This document shows, in pieces, positions 7,929-17,202 of a stretch of 64,000 bases of DNA (the first letter of the stretch is position 1; each line of letters begins with the position of its first letter). The stretch comes from Thermospira aquatica (GTDB taxonomy: Bacteria; Spirochaetota; Brevinematia; Brevinematales; Thermospiraceae): positions 1,736,001-1,800,000 of the forward strand of contig NZ_CP073355.1 of NCBI RefSeq assembly GCF_023525255.1, in the 5' to 3' direction. Below the pieces are notes generated by a model that did no database searches, had not been told where the DNA came from, and was given only the letters and a program-made list of their open reading frames with translations. A program made the position numbers and the translations under genes.

Positions 7929-8585
7929 ATGGGAGAATTAAAAAATATCCTTGAAGATATCGTGTGGCGGATGATTGAGGAGATTGAAGAGAGCAAAGAA
8001 GGCAGGCTTTCTCACGAACAAAAGATAGAAATGGCTGCCTATGTCCTCAATAGGATGCGACCCCTTTATACAACAAGTGGACGGGGTTTTGTGTACATGT
8101 TGCAAAAATATGATAGTGATCCTCAGTTTTTGGCTGATATCTTGGTTTTGATTTCTCAAGCCTTGAAGATTGTTTCACGTTCTGTGGAGAAGGGTCAAGA
8201 AACAATACAAAATCTGGATGTTGGTCAGTGGTATTATTTTTTCCCGAGGATCTATGGTCGTGTGCTGGATGGACGTACGATGGCCCCGATTGAAGAGGGA
8301 GAGGTGATACTTTTGCGTGATGGCAGCATTCAGCCCAGTTATTATGCCAAGTGGTATAATCCGTATCATATTCGATCGGATGAGGGTGGGTGGTATGCTT
8401 TTGCCCCCATGCCACTTGTAGCCAGTGAACAGAAAACACAGGAGTTTACGTTTGTGCTTCGAGTGAGTACATCGCTTTGCAAACATGAGTATTCTTTTGT
8501 TTTAAAAGTGGTGCCCCGGGATTGGACGGGGGAGGAAGACGAGGTTTTTTCTGAGATTTTTGAAGTGCCTGATATTTATATATAG
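7929..8585 (+). CDS. ComFB-like domain protein with a C-terminal beta domain
   Basis: A 218-residue protein. Residues 1-85 resemble the late-competence ComFB family: NILEDIVWRMIEEIEE, then MAAYVLNRMRPLYTTSGRGF, matching the family's helix and its LN-x-LPP-x-Y pattern, but without the cysteine pair many members have. Residues about 105-218 look like a carboxypeptidase-regulatory or transthyretin-like beta sandwich (GRVLDGRTMAPIEEGEVIL). ComFB-type domains have been linked to nucleotide second-messenger sensing in some bacteria; nothing here proves that. The gene starts a run with a 36-residue peptide, DUF2225 and a TPR protein. The first-domain assignment is moderate and the second tentative. 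Confidence 0.6.
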   Translation: MGELKNILEDIVWRMIEEIEESKEGRLSHEQKIEMAAYVLNRMRPLYTTSGRGFVYMLQKYDSDPQFLADILVLISQALKIVSRSVEKGQETIQNLDVGQWYYFFPRIYGRVLDGRTMAPIEEGEVILLRDGSIQPSYYAKWYNPYHIRSDEGGWYAFAPMPLVASEQKTQEFTFVLRVSTSLCKHEYSFVLKVVPRDWTGEEDEVFSEIFEVPDIYI

Positions 8586-8594
8586 GAGTTTTTC

Positions 8595-8705
8595 ATGCAA
8601 AAGATGGTAAATCCATGGATTTTGATTGGGCTCATGGTAGTCATCTTTATGGCGGTTATTTTGGTACCACAATCTCTCTGGGTGTTTTTTTCTCTGAGGT
8701 TTTAA
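8595..8705 (+). CDS. Small single-helix membrane peptide
   Basis: A 36-residue open frame starting at an ATG with AGGAG 6-10 bp upstream, 9 bp after the preceding stop and 3 bp before the next gene. It encodes one strongly hydrophobic segment (from about WILIGLM to VILVP) after a short polar start. Its exact fit between two co-directional genes, and its ribosome site, support it as real. No family is recognised. Confidence 0.6.
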   Translation: MQKMVNPWILIGLMVVIFMAVILVPQSLWVFFSLRF

Positions 8706-8708
8706 GGT

Positions 8709-9605
8709 ATGCCCGAAGATGTAACCTTTTTTTCCAAGGAAGAAATTACCTGTCCTGTGTGTGGAACCAATTTTCACAGAGAAGAACTCCTGACCGGGCG
8801 GGGAAGGTTAAATGCAGGAAAGCTTACAGAAGAACTTCGACGCCTTTATATTCCAACTCAGAAATATGGTGCGATTAATCCTTTAATTTATCCAGTTACG
8901 GTATGTCCTAATTGTTTATTTGCCTCAGCGGATGAAGATTTTGAAAAATTACCGCCGAAAATGGTGTCTAAAGTAGCAGAGTATCGAGATGTTCGTGCCA
9001 AGTATATAGTGAAAATTTTTGGGCGTATCCCTGATTATACCATGAAACGGGATCTGGTTGCGGGAACAGCAAGTTATATCCTGGCAATTTCTTCGTATGG
9101 TTTTTTTGAACCTCGAAAGTTTTCCCCCACTATTAAGAGAGGGATCTATTCTCTTCGGACGGCCTGGCTTATGCGGGATCTTTATGAGCAGACGAAGGAT
9201 AATCGCTACCAGGAACTCAGCGAAATCTTTTATAAAAAAGCAGCCGAGTTTTATGAGCTGGCCATGGATCGTCAGGCAAAGGCAATCGAGCCGCTGGAGT
9301 CTTGCAAAAATTTAGGACCGGATACGGATCACAATTATGGGTATCAGGGGGTTTTGTATATTTTAGGGATGTTAAAATATAAAATGAGTGTTTTTATAGA
9401 AGATCCTTACGAAAAAATCAAGGTATATGAAGAAGTAAAACGAATTTTGAGTAAGGTCTACGGTCTAGGCAAGAAGAAAAAAGACACCCCAGAAATTCTT
9501 TTAAACCTTTCCAGAGAGGTAAGAGACAAAATAAACACAGAGCTTACTACCCTTGAAGTGCAGCTTGGGGTTCAGTCGGATCATAGTATGGACGGAGAGG
9601 AATGA
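8709..9605 (+). CDS. DUF2225 family protein
   Basis: A 298-residue cytosolic protein. Two zinc-binding pairs are visible: CPVC at about residues 16-19 and CPNC at about 64-67. The rest is helical and TPR-like (AEFYELAMDRQAKAIEPL and later helices). This matches DUF2225, a family of unknown role common in spirochaetes and Firmicutes. The following TPR gene overlaps its stop by 4 bp, so the two are translationally coupled. A structural or adaptor role is plausible, but no function is established. Confidence 0.75.
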   Translation: MPEDVTFFSKEEITCPVCGTNFHREELLTGRGRLNAGKLTEELRRLYIPTQKYGAINPLIYPVTVCPNCLFASADEDFEKLPPKMVSKVAEYRDVRAKYIVKIFGRIPDYTMKRDLVAGTASYILAISSYGFFEPRKFSPTIKRGIYSLRTAWLMRDLYEQTKDNRYQELSEIFYKKAAEFYELAMDRQAKAIEPLESCKNLGPDTDHNYGYQGVLYILGMLKYKMSVFIEDPYEKIKVYEEVKRILSKVYGLGKKKKDTPEILLNLSREVRDKINTELTTLEVQLGVQSDHSMDGEE

Positions 9606-11485
9606 TGAGGTATTGGCTGGTAGGGTGGATGCTTTTCTGTTTGATTGGGGGGAGTCTCTTTGCCCAGTCATCAGAGGTTGAGAGATTGTCATTGGCTAGA
9701 CAGGCATATGAAAATGAGTCATATCTGGAGGCACTTGATTATATTAGAACGATACTCAGGAATAATCCTTCGTATGGAGATGCTTATCGGTATCTTGCGA
9801 TGGTGCATTATGCCCTTCAGCAATATGCTGAAGCTGCAAATGCAGCGGAACAGGCTTTGCGTTATAACCGCCAGGATACCGAGAGTATGATTCTTCTGGC
9901 CAATAGTTATCGGGAGATGAAAGAATATACAAAGGCGGAGAAGCTTTATCAGGATATTTTGAAACAGTATCCGGCATTAGCGGCGGCTCACCGTGAACTT
10001 AGTCTGTTGTATGTGCTCCAGAATCGGCTTTCTCTCGCTTATCAGTCTGTGCAACGTGCTCTAAGGTACGATGTTGATGATTGGCAGAATTTTCTCATCC
10101 TGGGGAGGTATTATCAAGCAAAAGGGGACAATAAAAATGCAGAGGCAGCCTTTGCAAAGGCTTTGCAGATGGAACCTCGGAAAAGAGAGACACACTTTGC
10201 TCTGGGGGATTTTTATTTTCGTACAGGTCAGTATGAAAAAGCAGTTCAGGTACTGAAAGGGGCAATTGAGCTTTTTGACCATTTTGTTTCGGGGAGGGCT
10301 GTCCTGGCAGATGCTTTTCTTGCTCTAGGTCTGTTTTCTGATGCCTTGGTTCAGTACGAGTGGCTTGAGAAAGAAAAGGTTTACCATGCTCCTACAGAGG
10401 AAGCTCTTCTTGCATACAAAATGGCTTTAGCTTATGGGGTGAAAGATAAAGAAAAGGCTTTGAGTTATTACCAGAGGGTGCAGAAGCTTGCTCCAAAGGA
10501 TCAGTTCTACGAGTTGGGATATCAAACATACCTTATTCAAAATCAAGAAGTGACAAACGATGTTCGTCAAAATGAGGCTCTGAAGGTGTATGCGCAAGCT
10601 CAGAGGGTGAAACTTCAGGGGGATCTTAAGTTGTTTTTTGTTCTCTTGAGAAAAGCTTTGTTGCTTGATCCTTACCTTAAGAATGCCAGGATGGATCTCA
10701 TTGAGTTTTATGAGAGTCGTGGTATGTGGTCAGAGGCATATGAAGAGCTTCAGATTTTGAAACGCTTTCATTATGATCTCAAGATTCGGGATAAACTGGC
10801 ACGTTATGACTGGGAGATAGCAAGAAAGAATATAGTGATCAATAAGCCGATAATGCATCAATATAAAGGTTATGTGATTTTTGATAGCGATTTTTTAAAT
10901 ATGGCAGAAGTCGGGCAACACCTTCTTCTTGAATACTCGGGATTTTTTTTAAAATTTAAGTTTTCAGGGGGTGATTTCCGAAAAGTAGAAAGCACAAAAG
11001 AGTTGTTGTCTCTTTTACGAGCAAAAGGCTACGATTTTTTTGTGCGGGTAAAACTTCATCCATCGAGAAATCAAGTGCAGGTAGAGGTAGTGGATGGGAA
11101 TGCGTCGACGCTGGCTGAGCAGGTTTTCCCTTTTGATCAGAAGACGATGAGGGATACCGTGTGGCGCATTGTTACGTGGATGGATGGTGTTTTTCCAGAT
11201 ATCTACCTTTTGAAGGTAGAACAGACGAGGCGTCAGTATGTTTTAGCTGCGGGCTCTCTCCAGGGAGTAAAAGCAGGGGAAACATGGATTGGTTTTGAGA
11301 GACGATCCCTGCAATCTGTACTTCGTCTAAATGTTAAGTCAGTGAACAAAAATGAAAGTGTGCTGGAGGCAGTTATGCCCGGAAGCAACTTGGATTATCC
11401 TGAAAAAGAGGATTTGTATTTTATACGTGAAAAAGATTTTACACAAAAAGACTTGACAAAATTAAAATTTATCTTAGGATATTAG
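9602..11485 (+). CDS. Exported TPR-repeat protein
   Basis: A 627-residue protein with an N-terminal signal peptide (WLVGWMLFCLIGGSLFAQS, cleavage likely after FAQ). About eight to ten tetratricopeptide repeats fill residues 25-400 (for example AYENESYLEALDYIRTIL and AEKLYQDILKQYPALAAAH). The last 230 residues change character and look beta-rich (VRVKLHPSRNQVQVEVVDG, GSLQGVKAGETWIGFER), an unidentified domain. TPR arrays scaffold protein complexes, here probably in the periplasm or at the outer membrane. It overlaps the DUF2225 gene and is followed by the SpoIIE-type phosphatase, which may share the transcript. Confidence 0.8.
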   Translation: MMRYWLVGWMLFCLIGGSLFAQSSEVERLSLARQAYENESYLEALDYIRTILRNNPSYGDAYRYLAMVHYALQQYAEAANAAEQALRYNRQDTESMILLANSYREMKEYTKAEKLYQDILKQYPALAAAHRELSLLYVLQNRLSLAYQSVQRALRYDVDDWQNFLILGRYYQAKGDNKNAEAAFAKALQMEPRKRETHFALGDFYFRTGQYEKAVQVLKGAIELFDHFVSGRAVLADAFLALGLFSDALVQYEWLEKEKVYHAPTEEALLAYKMALAYGVKDKEKALSYYQRVQKLAPKDQFYELGYQTYLIQNQEVTNDVRQNEALKVYAQAQRVKLQGDLKLFFVLLRKALLLDPYLKNARMDLIEFYESRGMWSEAYEELQILKRFHYDLKIRDKLARYDWEIARKNIVINKPIMHQYKGYVIFDSDFLNMAEVGQHLLLEYSGFFLKFKFSGGDFRKVESTKELLSLLRAKGYDFFVRVKLHPSRNQVQVEVVDGNASTLAEQVFPFDQKTMRDTVWRIVTWMDGVFPDIYLLKVEQTRRQYVLAAGSLQGVKAGETWIGFERRSLQSVLRLNVKSVNKNESVLEAVMPGSNLDYPEKEDLYFIREKDFTQKDLTKLKFILGY

Positions 11486-11508
11486 GGTGAGATTTGAGGA
11501 GGCCTGGA

Positions 11509-13602
11509 ATGCAGCTTAATCTCTATTTTGGGGTACCGCTGGTTATAGCATTTTTCTTTGCTTTGGTGATGGCGGTACAGGCTGAAAGCTACAAAGAGAG
11601 ACTGTTTAAGTTTTTGTTTTGGTTTTTTACTTTTGTGTTTTTAAAATCTCTTCTTTATAGCTTAATAGGTTTGTTGGATGTTTCTTTTGTGAAACAACAG
11701 GTGGGTATTTCTAACATTGAGCAGACAGTGGTAAATCCTCTTTACCTCAATTTTTACAACTGGCGTTATCTTGTGTGGCATGTTGTTGAGACAGGATTTA
11801 TTGTTTTTGTGAGCAGGTTTTTTATCCTTGAGAAGGCTGAGGCCGAGAGAAAGAAAACAAAGGGACGCCGTATTTTCTTTGGAGTCCAGTTTGCTCTCCT
11901 GATTGTGACAACCTTGGTTTTGTTGGTTGTGGGGCTGGGACAACCTGTTGAGGGATTTAGTCTTGGGAGTGAATTTCTTGATAGGTTTTTACTCGGCTTT
12001 GGTGGCCGTTTTTTCTTGGGAGCATGGAGAATTGCTCTGCTCATCTGGCTGTGGTTGAGCCTTGGTTCTATCTATGGATATACGATAGATCTGTTAAAAC
12101 CTATCTATCGCTATAGACCAATCCTTTTGGCGTATATTGTAACGGAAATGGTTTTTCATTTATTTTCGATTCTTGTTGCTTATTATTCGATGAAGGGTTG
12201 GCTTGTTCTTCCATGGTTGAGTGTTGTTGCTATGGCAGTTTTCTCTTTTGGTGTTCAGAGGGAATTTGTGGCGGATCTCGAGGCCAAGGTCCAAAACCTG
12301 GACAAAGAAAAGGATATTATTATCCAGCTGATGAGAGATATTAGTGCTATCGTGGGGTCTGGAGAACTTGATCTGGATGTGGTGGTGAAGCGGATTGTGG
12401 ATGCGGCCGTACGTGGAACCAATGCAAGGGGTGGAGCGTTGCTTCTTAAGGATGCGGTAACGAATCGCTTGCAGGCAAAATATGTGAGTGGCGTATATCC
12501 TCCAACGAAACCTTTTAAAATAGGCGATGGCATGGCAGTTACTGAATCCATGCTGGTAGAAAAATTTAAACTTGAGAGGATTGCTATCGGTGAGGGTTTG
12601 CTGGGACAGGTGATGGAGGAGGGAGAATCTATTTATATCCCTGATGCTCTTCGTTCAAGCCGTTATGTTCAGCCTGTGAAAGAGTATATGGTTGTGACAT
12701 CGTTTATAGCGGTGCCATTAAAAGCCAGAGACAATGTTTTTGGTGTGCTCACTGTGATCGATGATGCAAGATCTTTTCTTGTAAATGATTTGAGCCTTGT
12801 GGAAACACTGGCCGAACAGGCTGCAATTAACATTCAGCAGATTCAGATGTATCAGGAGGTTTTGGAGAAGAAACAGGCAGAAAAAGAGATTGGTGTGGCG
12901 GGAGAGATTCAGAGTTCTCTGGTTCCACATTCTTTTCCTGATACGGATAAATATGAATTGTATGGCTTCTCTATTCCTGCCAAGGGAGTGGGAGGTGATT
13001 ACTACGACTATATTGACTTTGGAAATAATAAGATAGCCATGACGATGTTTGATGTTTCTGGTAAGGGTGTGCCTGCGGCGCTCATCATGGTGATGATTCG
13101 AAGTATTTTGCGAACAGTGGCATCTCTGGATGCAGAAACGAAGCATATTCTTGAACGTTTGAATAATACGATTGCACAGGAAATTGTAGAAGATAGGTAT
13201 GCTACTGGTTTTTATCTTTTGTATGATGCGGAAAAAGGTTTGATGAATTATACGAACGCGGGACATGGCCCTCTTGTTCTTTATAGAGCTTCTGAGGATA
13301 CCTTTCAATTTCTGGATACAGAGGGTATGCCAGTGGGTATTATGCCCGAGGTGAATTATGGACAGGATTTTGTGACGCTGGAGAGTGGGGATATTGCGGT
13401 TCTGTATACTGATGGTATTACCGAGGCTATGAATTTGCAGCATGAGGAGTTTGGTATGGAGCGGTTGCAAAACGTTATCCGTACCTACAGACGTGAGTCG
13501 GCGAGAGAGATTGCGAATAAGGTCCTCGAAGAGGTAAATAAGTTTGTAGGGACTGCGCCGCAACATGATGATGAAACTCTCTTGATTTTAAAAGCAAAAT
13601 AG
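11509..13602 (+). CDS. Membrane-bound SpoIIE/RsbU-type serine phosphatase with GAF domain
   Basis: About 697 residues. ATG 11509 has GAGGAGG 6 bp upstream; the in-frame TTG at 11494 is less likely. Residues 1-250 hold about seven hydrophobic helices. A GAF domain follows (about 275-450), then a PP2C-like phosphatase domain (about 455-697) with GVGGDYYDYI, MFDVSGKGVPAALIM, NAGHGPLVLY and YTDGITEA, which supply the metal-binding aspartates. Such proteins dephosphorylate a STAS-domain antagonist in partner-switching control of sigma factors or other targets. A STAS protein is the next gene, so the pair very likely works together. No anti-sigma kinase is in the window. Confidence 0.92.
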   Translation: MQLNLYFGVPLVIAFFFALVMAVQAESYKERLFKFLFWFFTFVFLKSLLYSLIGLLDVSFVKQQVGISNIEQTVVNPLYLNFYNWRYLVWHVVETGFIVFVSRFFILEKAEAERKKTKGRRIFFGVQFALLIVTTLVLLVVGLGQPVEGFSLGSEFLDRFLLGFGGRFFLGAWRIALLIWLWLSLGSIYGYTIDLLKPIYRYRPILLAYIVTEMVFHLFSILVAYYSMKGWLVLPWLSVVAMAVFSFGVQREFVADLEAKVQNLDKEKDIIIQLMRDISAIVGSGELDLDVVVKRIVDAAVRGTNARGGALLLKDAVTNRLQAKYVSGVYPPTKPFKIGDGMAVTESMLVEKFKLERIAIGEGLLGQVMEEGESIYIPDALRSSRYVQPVKEYMVVTSFIAVPLKARDNVFGVLTVIDDARSFLVNDLSLVETLAEQAAINIQQIQMYQEVLEKKQAEKEIGVAGEIQSSLVPHSFPDTDKYELYGFSIPAKGVGGDYYDYIDFGNNKIAMTMFDVSGKGVPAALIMVMIRSILRTVASLDAETKHILERLNNTIAQEIVEDRYATGFYLLYDAEKGLMNYTNAGHGPLVLYRASEDTFQFLDTEGMPVGIMPEVNYGQDFVTLESGDIAVLYTDGITEAMNLQHEEFGMERLQNVIRTYRRESAREIANKVLEEVNKFVGTAPQHDDETLLILKAK

Positions 13603-13610
13603 CGTATAAT
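13582..13610 (+). promoter_or_regulatory. Sigma-70 promoter for the STAS gene
   Basis: TTGATT, 17-bp spacer, TATAAT. It lies across the last codons of the phosphatase gene, 28 bp before the STAS start, so the antagonist can be made independently of the phosphatase. Confidence 0.75.
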
Positions 13611-13637
13611 ATAAGAGAAAAATTGGAGGAGGCTGGT

Positions 13638-13973
13638 ATGGAAATAAACCGCAGAGAAACAGGGGATGTGGTTATCTTTGACATCAAGGGTGAGATTGAC
13701 CTCTACAATGCTCCTGAGATCAAAGACAAGATTAAGGATGAGATCAATAAGGGCAAGGTCAACATCATCATTAACCTGGACAAGGTGAGCTATATTGATA
13801 GCTCGGGGATTGGAGTGTTGATTTCCAGTCTTTCGAACTTGAAGAAGGTGGGAGGCGCTCTGAAACTTATCAATGTGTACGCTTCTGTGCGCAAGGTTTT
13901 TGAACTTACAAAGCTGACCAGTTTCTTTGAGATTTACGACAGCGAAGCTGACGCCCTTGCTGCCTTTAAGTAA
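13638..13973 (+). CDS. STAS-domain anti-sigma-factor antagonist
   Basis: A 111-residue single STAS domain. The start at ATG 13638 is chosen because GGAGGAGG precedes it; a TTG at 13623 in frame lies before that site. The key motif is VSYIDSSGIGVLISSL: the first Ser of DSSG is the residue normally phosphorylated by a partner kinase and dephosphorylated by a SpoIIE-type phosphatase. The adjacent upstream phosphatase fits that role. Its own promoter and a terminator right after it suggest high, separate expression, as expected for a stoichiometric switch protein. The regulated target is not in the window. Confidence 0.93.
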   Translation: MEINRRETGDVVIFDIKGEIDLYNAPEIKDKIKDEINKGKVNIIINLDKVSYIDSSGIGVLISSLSNLKKVGGALKLINVYASVRKVFELTKLTSFFEIYDSEADALAAFK

Positions 13974-14019
13974 GTGGTTATTTTCTCCGGAGTTTCTGTT
14001 CTTAGCGGGTGAGAGAAGG

Positions 14020-14047
14020 AAAAGGCATGGGTTTACCGTGCCTTTTT
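14020..14047 (+). terminator. Rho-independent terminator after the STAS gene
   Basis: Stem AAAAGGCATGG / CCGTGCCTTTT with a five-base loop (one G-U type pair), followed by a T run. It closes the STAS transcript about 50 bp after the stop. Confidence 0.85.
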
Positions 14048-14066
14048 TGTATTGAGCGAGGTAAAG

Positions 14067-16325
14067 ATGAGTAAGATGTTTGAAGGCAAGGGTGTGGTAA
14101 TCATAGGGGGAGGGAGACTTCAACTTCCTGTAATAGAAAAGGCCAGAGAACAAGGAGCAAAAGTTATTGTGGTTGACCGTAATCCTGAGGCTCCTGGAGT
14201 AAAAAAAGCAGATATCTATGTGCCCTCTAGTACGATGGATGCTGAGGCGACAGCAGAGCTTCTTTTTCAAATTGCTCGGGAAAAGCAACCAATTCATGGT
14301 GTGCTTACGGTAGGTACGGATGCCTCGTATACGGTGGCTGTATGTGCTAAAAAGCTTGGAGTGCCTGGCATTGAACCGGAAGTAGCCCTTCGTGCTACCG
14401 ATAAACACCTCATGCGTCAAACCCTTCGTCAGGCTAGGGTTCCTGTTCCAGACTTTGAAATGGTGGATACTTACAGTCGAGCCATAGAGGTGTTTGAGAG
14501 GCTTGGCGGAGACTGTGTGGTGAAACCGGTAGACAACATGGGAGCACGTGGAGTACGCAGAGTCTCTACGTTGGAAGATCTGAAAGAGGCGTGCGATCTT
14601 GCCTTTCGTTATACGAGGAGTGGTCGTATTCTTATAGAACAATATATCGATGGAGTGGAACTAAGTATTGATGCTCTGGTCATTGAAGATGAGATTGTGA
14701 TTACCGGGATTGCTGATCGTATTATTGAGTATGCACCTTATTTTGTTGAAACGGGACATATTCTTCCTTCTCAGATGCCACAAGAAGTGATTCTTTCCGG
14801 ATTGGATGTTTTTCAGAGGGGGGTGAGAGCTCTGGGGATTCGTTTTGGGGCAGCAAAGGGGGATATCAAAGTGACCCCTACCGGAAGTTTTGTGGGAGAA
14901 ATTGCTGCTAGGTTGTCTGGAGGGTTTATGTCTACCCATACTTATCCTTATGCCACAGGCGTAGACTTGATGGAAAATATTCTTCGTCTTCATTTGGGTA
15001 TGGGATTAGGGGATGTGATTCCAAAGAGATCGTGGGTTTCTATAGAAAGGGCAATTATTCCTCCGCTGGGAATAGTGGAAAATATAATGGGAGAGGAAGA
15101 AGCGAAGGCTATTGAGCATGTTCGCGATGTTATCGTCGAGGTAAAAGTTGGGGATCGTGTTCGCGAACCGCAAAACAATCTCGATAAAGCAGGACATGTG
15201 ATCGTTTGTGCTCCGACCTTTCGTGAGGCGCTTCATGCCTCTCATCAGGCGGTGAGAGCTGTCAAGGTAGATACCAAACCTTTAGAAGAAGATATTGTCA
15301 ATGTTTCAGTGGTTTTGGAAAGAGCCCGGACACGTTTTCATGGACAGTGCTTTGTATGTCCGGATTGTGATGGGGTGAAATGTCGAGGAATGGTACCCGG
15401 AGTTGGAGGAGTTGGTCTTGGTACAGGGTTTATCAGGGCTGTGGAACGACTCAGAAGGTGGGATGTTGTGCCTTCGTATCTCCATCAAGCGAGTGTTGTA
15501 GATTTGCGGACTCATTTTTTAGGCATGGAGCTTTCTATGCCTGTTATACCTGCCCCAATTACGGGGGCAATTACAAATCTTGGAGGGGCAATTTCAGAGC
15601 TAGAACTGGCACGTGCTATTGTAAAAGGAGCGAATCAAGCAGGTGTTTTTGGGACGGTGGGAGATGGGGCAACACCTACCAAGTATCGTATAGGGATACG
15701 GGTGATCCTTGAGAATTTTGGATTGGCTATACCCTTTTTTAAGCCCCGGATGGATAATGCTATGATTGTGGAGCGAATGCTTGCTGCTGAAGAAGTGGGG
15801 GCTATTGCTGTGGGTATTGATGTCGATGCAGCTTCGTTTGTGACCATGGAGATGAAAAAACAGTCAACCGTAACCAAAAGTATTGAAGAAATAGCCTCTC
15901 TAATGGAAAAGGTAAAGCTCCCTTTTATTTTGAAAGGAATTCTCTCTCCTCTGGATGCAAAATTAGCTTGTGAGATTGGGGTTTCAGCTCTTGTGGTTTC
16001 TAACCATGGAGGGAGGGTAAGCGATGCTACTATTGCTCCGGTGGATGCTTTGCCACGGATACGGGAAGTAGTAGGGGATATGCCTCTTATTCTGGATGGA
16101 GGAATACGAAGTGGCTGGGATATTGTTCGTGCCCTTGCTTTAGGGGCGGATCTGGTGATGGTAGGGAGGCCTGTCATGATCTATGCTGTTGGGAATGGCG
16201 TGGCAGGTGTACGCTACTACCTGGAAAATCTGAAAAGAGAATTTCGTAAGGCATTATCTTTGGTAGGGGCTTCTACGGTGGAAGAGATCAAAAGAAAGAA
16301 GGATATACTTTATGAGAGATTATGA
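14067..16325 (+). CDS. Fusion of an ATP-grasp ligase and an FMN-dependent hydroxy-acid-oxidase-like barrel
   Basis: A 752-residue protein from ATG 14067 (weak GCGAGG site; a TTG at 14052 is an alternative). Residues 1-410 form a carbamoyl-phosphate-synthase-like ATP-grasp unit: GVVIIGGGRLQLPVI, then VVKPVDNMGARGV and the Mg-site region VGEIAARLSGGF. A cysteine cluster CFVCPDCDGVKC (about 427-438) leads into an FMN TIM barrel like lactate oxidase or IPP isomerase type 2: SNHGGRVSD with the active-site His and Arg, LDGGIRSGWD, and ALGADLVMVGRP for phosphate binding. Separate enzymes of both kinds are common in anaerobes; the fusion suggests two steps on one substrate. That substrate is unknown. 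The monophosphatase gene overlaps its 3' end by 14 bp. Confidence 0.8.
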   Translation: MSKMFEGKGVVIIGGGRLQLPVIEKAREQGAKVIVVDRNPEAPGVKKADIYVPSSTMDAEATAELLFQIAREKQPIHGVLTVGTDASYTVAVCAKKLGVPGIEPEVALRATDKHLMRQTLRQARVPVPDFEMVDTYSRAIEVFERLGGDCVVKPVDNMGARGVRRVSTLEDLKEACDLAFRYTRSGRILIEQYIDGVELSIDALVIEDEIVITGIADRIIEYAPYFVETGHILPSQMPQEVILSGLDVFQRGVRALGIRFGAAKGDIKVTPTGSFVGEIAARLSGGFMSTHTYPYATGVDLMENILRLHLGMGLGDVIPKRSWVSIERAIIPPLGIVENIMGEEEAKAIEHVRDVIVEVKVGDRVREPQNNLDKAGHVIVCAPTFREALHASHQAVRAVKVDTKPLEEDIVNVSVVLERARTRFHGQCFVCPDCDGVKCRGMVPGVGGVGLGTGFIRAVERLRRWDVVPSYLHQASVVDLRTHFLGMELSMPVIPAPITGAITNLGGAISELELARAIVKGANQAGVFGTVGDGATPTKYRIGIRVILENFGLAIPFFKPRMDNAMIVERMLAAEEVGAIAVGIDVDAASFVTMEMKKQSTVTKSIEEIASLMEKVKLPFILKGILSPLDAKLACEIGVSALVVSNHGGRVSDATIAPVDALPRIREVVGDMPLILDGGIRSGWDIVRALALGADLVMVGRPVMIYAVGNGVAGVRYYLENLKREFRKALSLVGASTVEEIKRKKDILYERL

Positions 16326-17106
16326 TCAAGCTCTGAAAGTAGCTCTCAAGGCTAGCTGGTCAGCGGGAAAAGTGATTAAAGAGGGTTTTGCTTCCTCAAA
16401 GAATATCCAGTTTAAAAGGTTTGCTGATCCTGTTACGGAATATGATCGCTTGTCAGAGAAAGTAATTGTCGAGATTATTCAGCGATGGTTTCCGGATGAT
16501 TCTATTCTCACAGAAGAGGTTCTTTCGAGTGAGAGATCTCCTGAATGGCGATGGATTATTGATCCTCTGGATGGTACTGTGAACTTTACCCATCAGATTC
16601 CTTTTGTGTGTGTATCTATGGCGCTTGAACATCAGGGCCGGATTGTTGTTGGTGTGATTTACAATCCTATCTTGAACGAAACCTATTGGGCAGTGAAGGG
16701 GAAAGGGGCCTTTCTCAATGGGAAACCTATAAAGGTTTCTTCTATCTCTGATATAGGAAAGTCTTTGGTGGTGACGGGTTTTCCTTATGAACGAGAGGGA
16801 AGGATAGAAGAGGTTTTGAAGCCACTTCCGGTGTTAGTTCGAGATTTTGAGGGTTTTCGACGTCTTGGATCGGCAGCTATGGATCTGGCATATGTTGCCT
16901 GTGGTCGTTTTGAGGCCTTTTATGAGGAGAATCTTAAACCCTGGGATACAGCTGCGGGGATGCTTTTGGTGTTGGAGGCCGGAGGAAAGGTGACAAACTA
17001 TCGAGGAGAGGTTTTTGATCCTTTTCAAAAGCATGTTGTGGCCACCAATGGATTGGTGCATGAGAAGATGCTTGAGATTTTGTCTGGGGTACGACCGGTA
17101 CAGTAG
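16312..17106 (+). CDS. Inositol-monophosphatase family protein
   Basis: A 264-residue protein with the family's Mg-binding motifs: DPVTEYDRLSE, EEVLSS, DPLDGTVNF and KPWDTAAGMLLVLEAGG. Members hydrolyse phosphate from inositol phosphates, fructose-1,6-bisphosphate, NADP or 3'-phosphoadenosine 5'-phosphate; sequence alone does not decide. The ATG lies inside the end of the fusion gene (14-bp overlap), so both are probably translated together, and the phosphatase may act in the same pathway. Confidence 0.88.
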   Translation: MRDYDQALKVALKASWSAGKVIKEGFASSKNIQFKRFADPVTEYDRLSEKVIVEIIQRWFPDDSILTEEVLSSERSPEWRWIIDPLDGTVNFTHQIPFVCVSMALEHQGRIVVGVIYNPILNETYWAVKGKGAFLNGKPIKVSSISDIGKSLVVTGFPYEREGRIEEVLKPLPVLVRDFEGFRRLGSAAMDLAYVACGRFEAFYEENLKPWDTAAGMLLVLEAGGKVTNYRGEVFDPFQKHVVATNGLVHEKMLEILSGVRPVQ

Positions 17107-17160
17107 AGGGGGGAGAGTGGGGATAGTTTTCGCCATTTTTTTGAAAAAAAGACTTTTCAC

Positions 17161-17189
17161 TTGCAAAATTTTTTCTTTTGCCTTATACT
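17161..17189 (+). promoter_or_regulatory. Sigma-70 promoter for the valine tRNA pair
   Basis: TTGCAA, 17-bp spacer, TATACT, then a start about 14 bp before the first tRNA. It stands in the 96-bp gap after the monophosphatase gene. Confidence 0.8.
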
Positions 17190-17202
17190 ATAGGGCGTCA
17201 AC

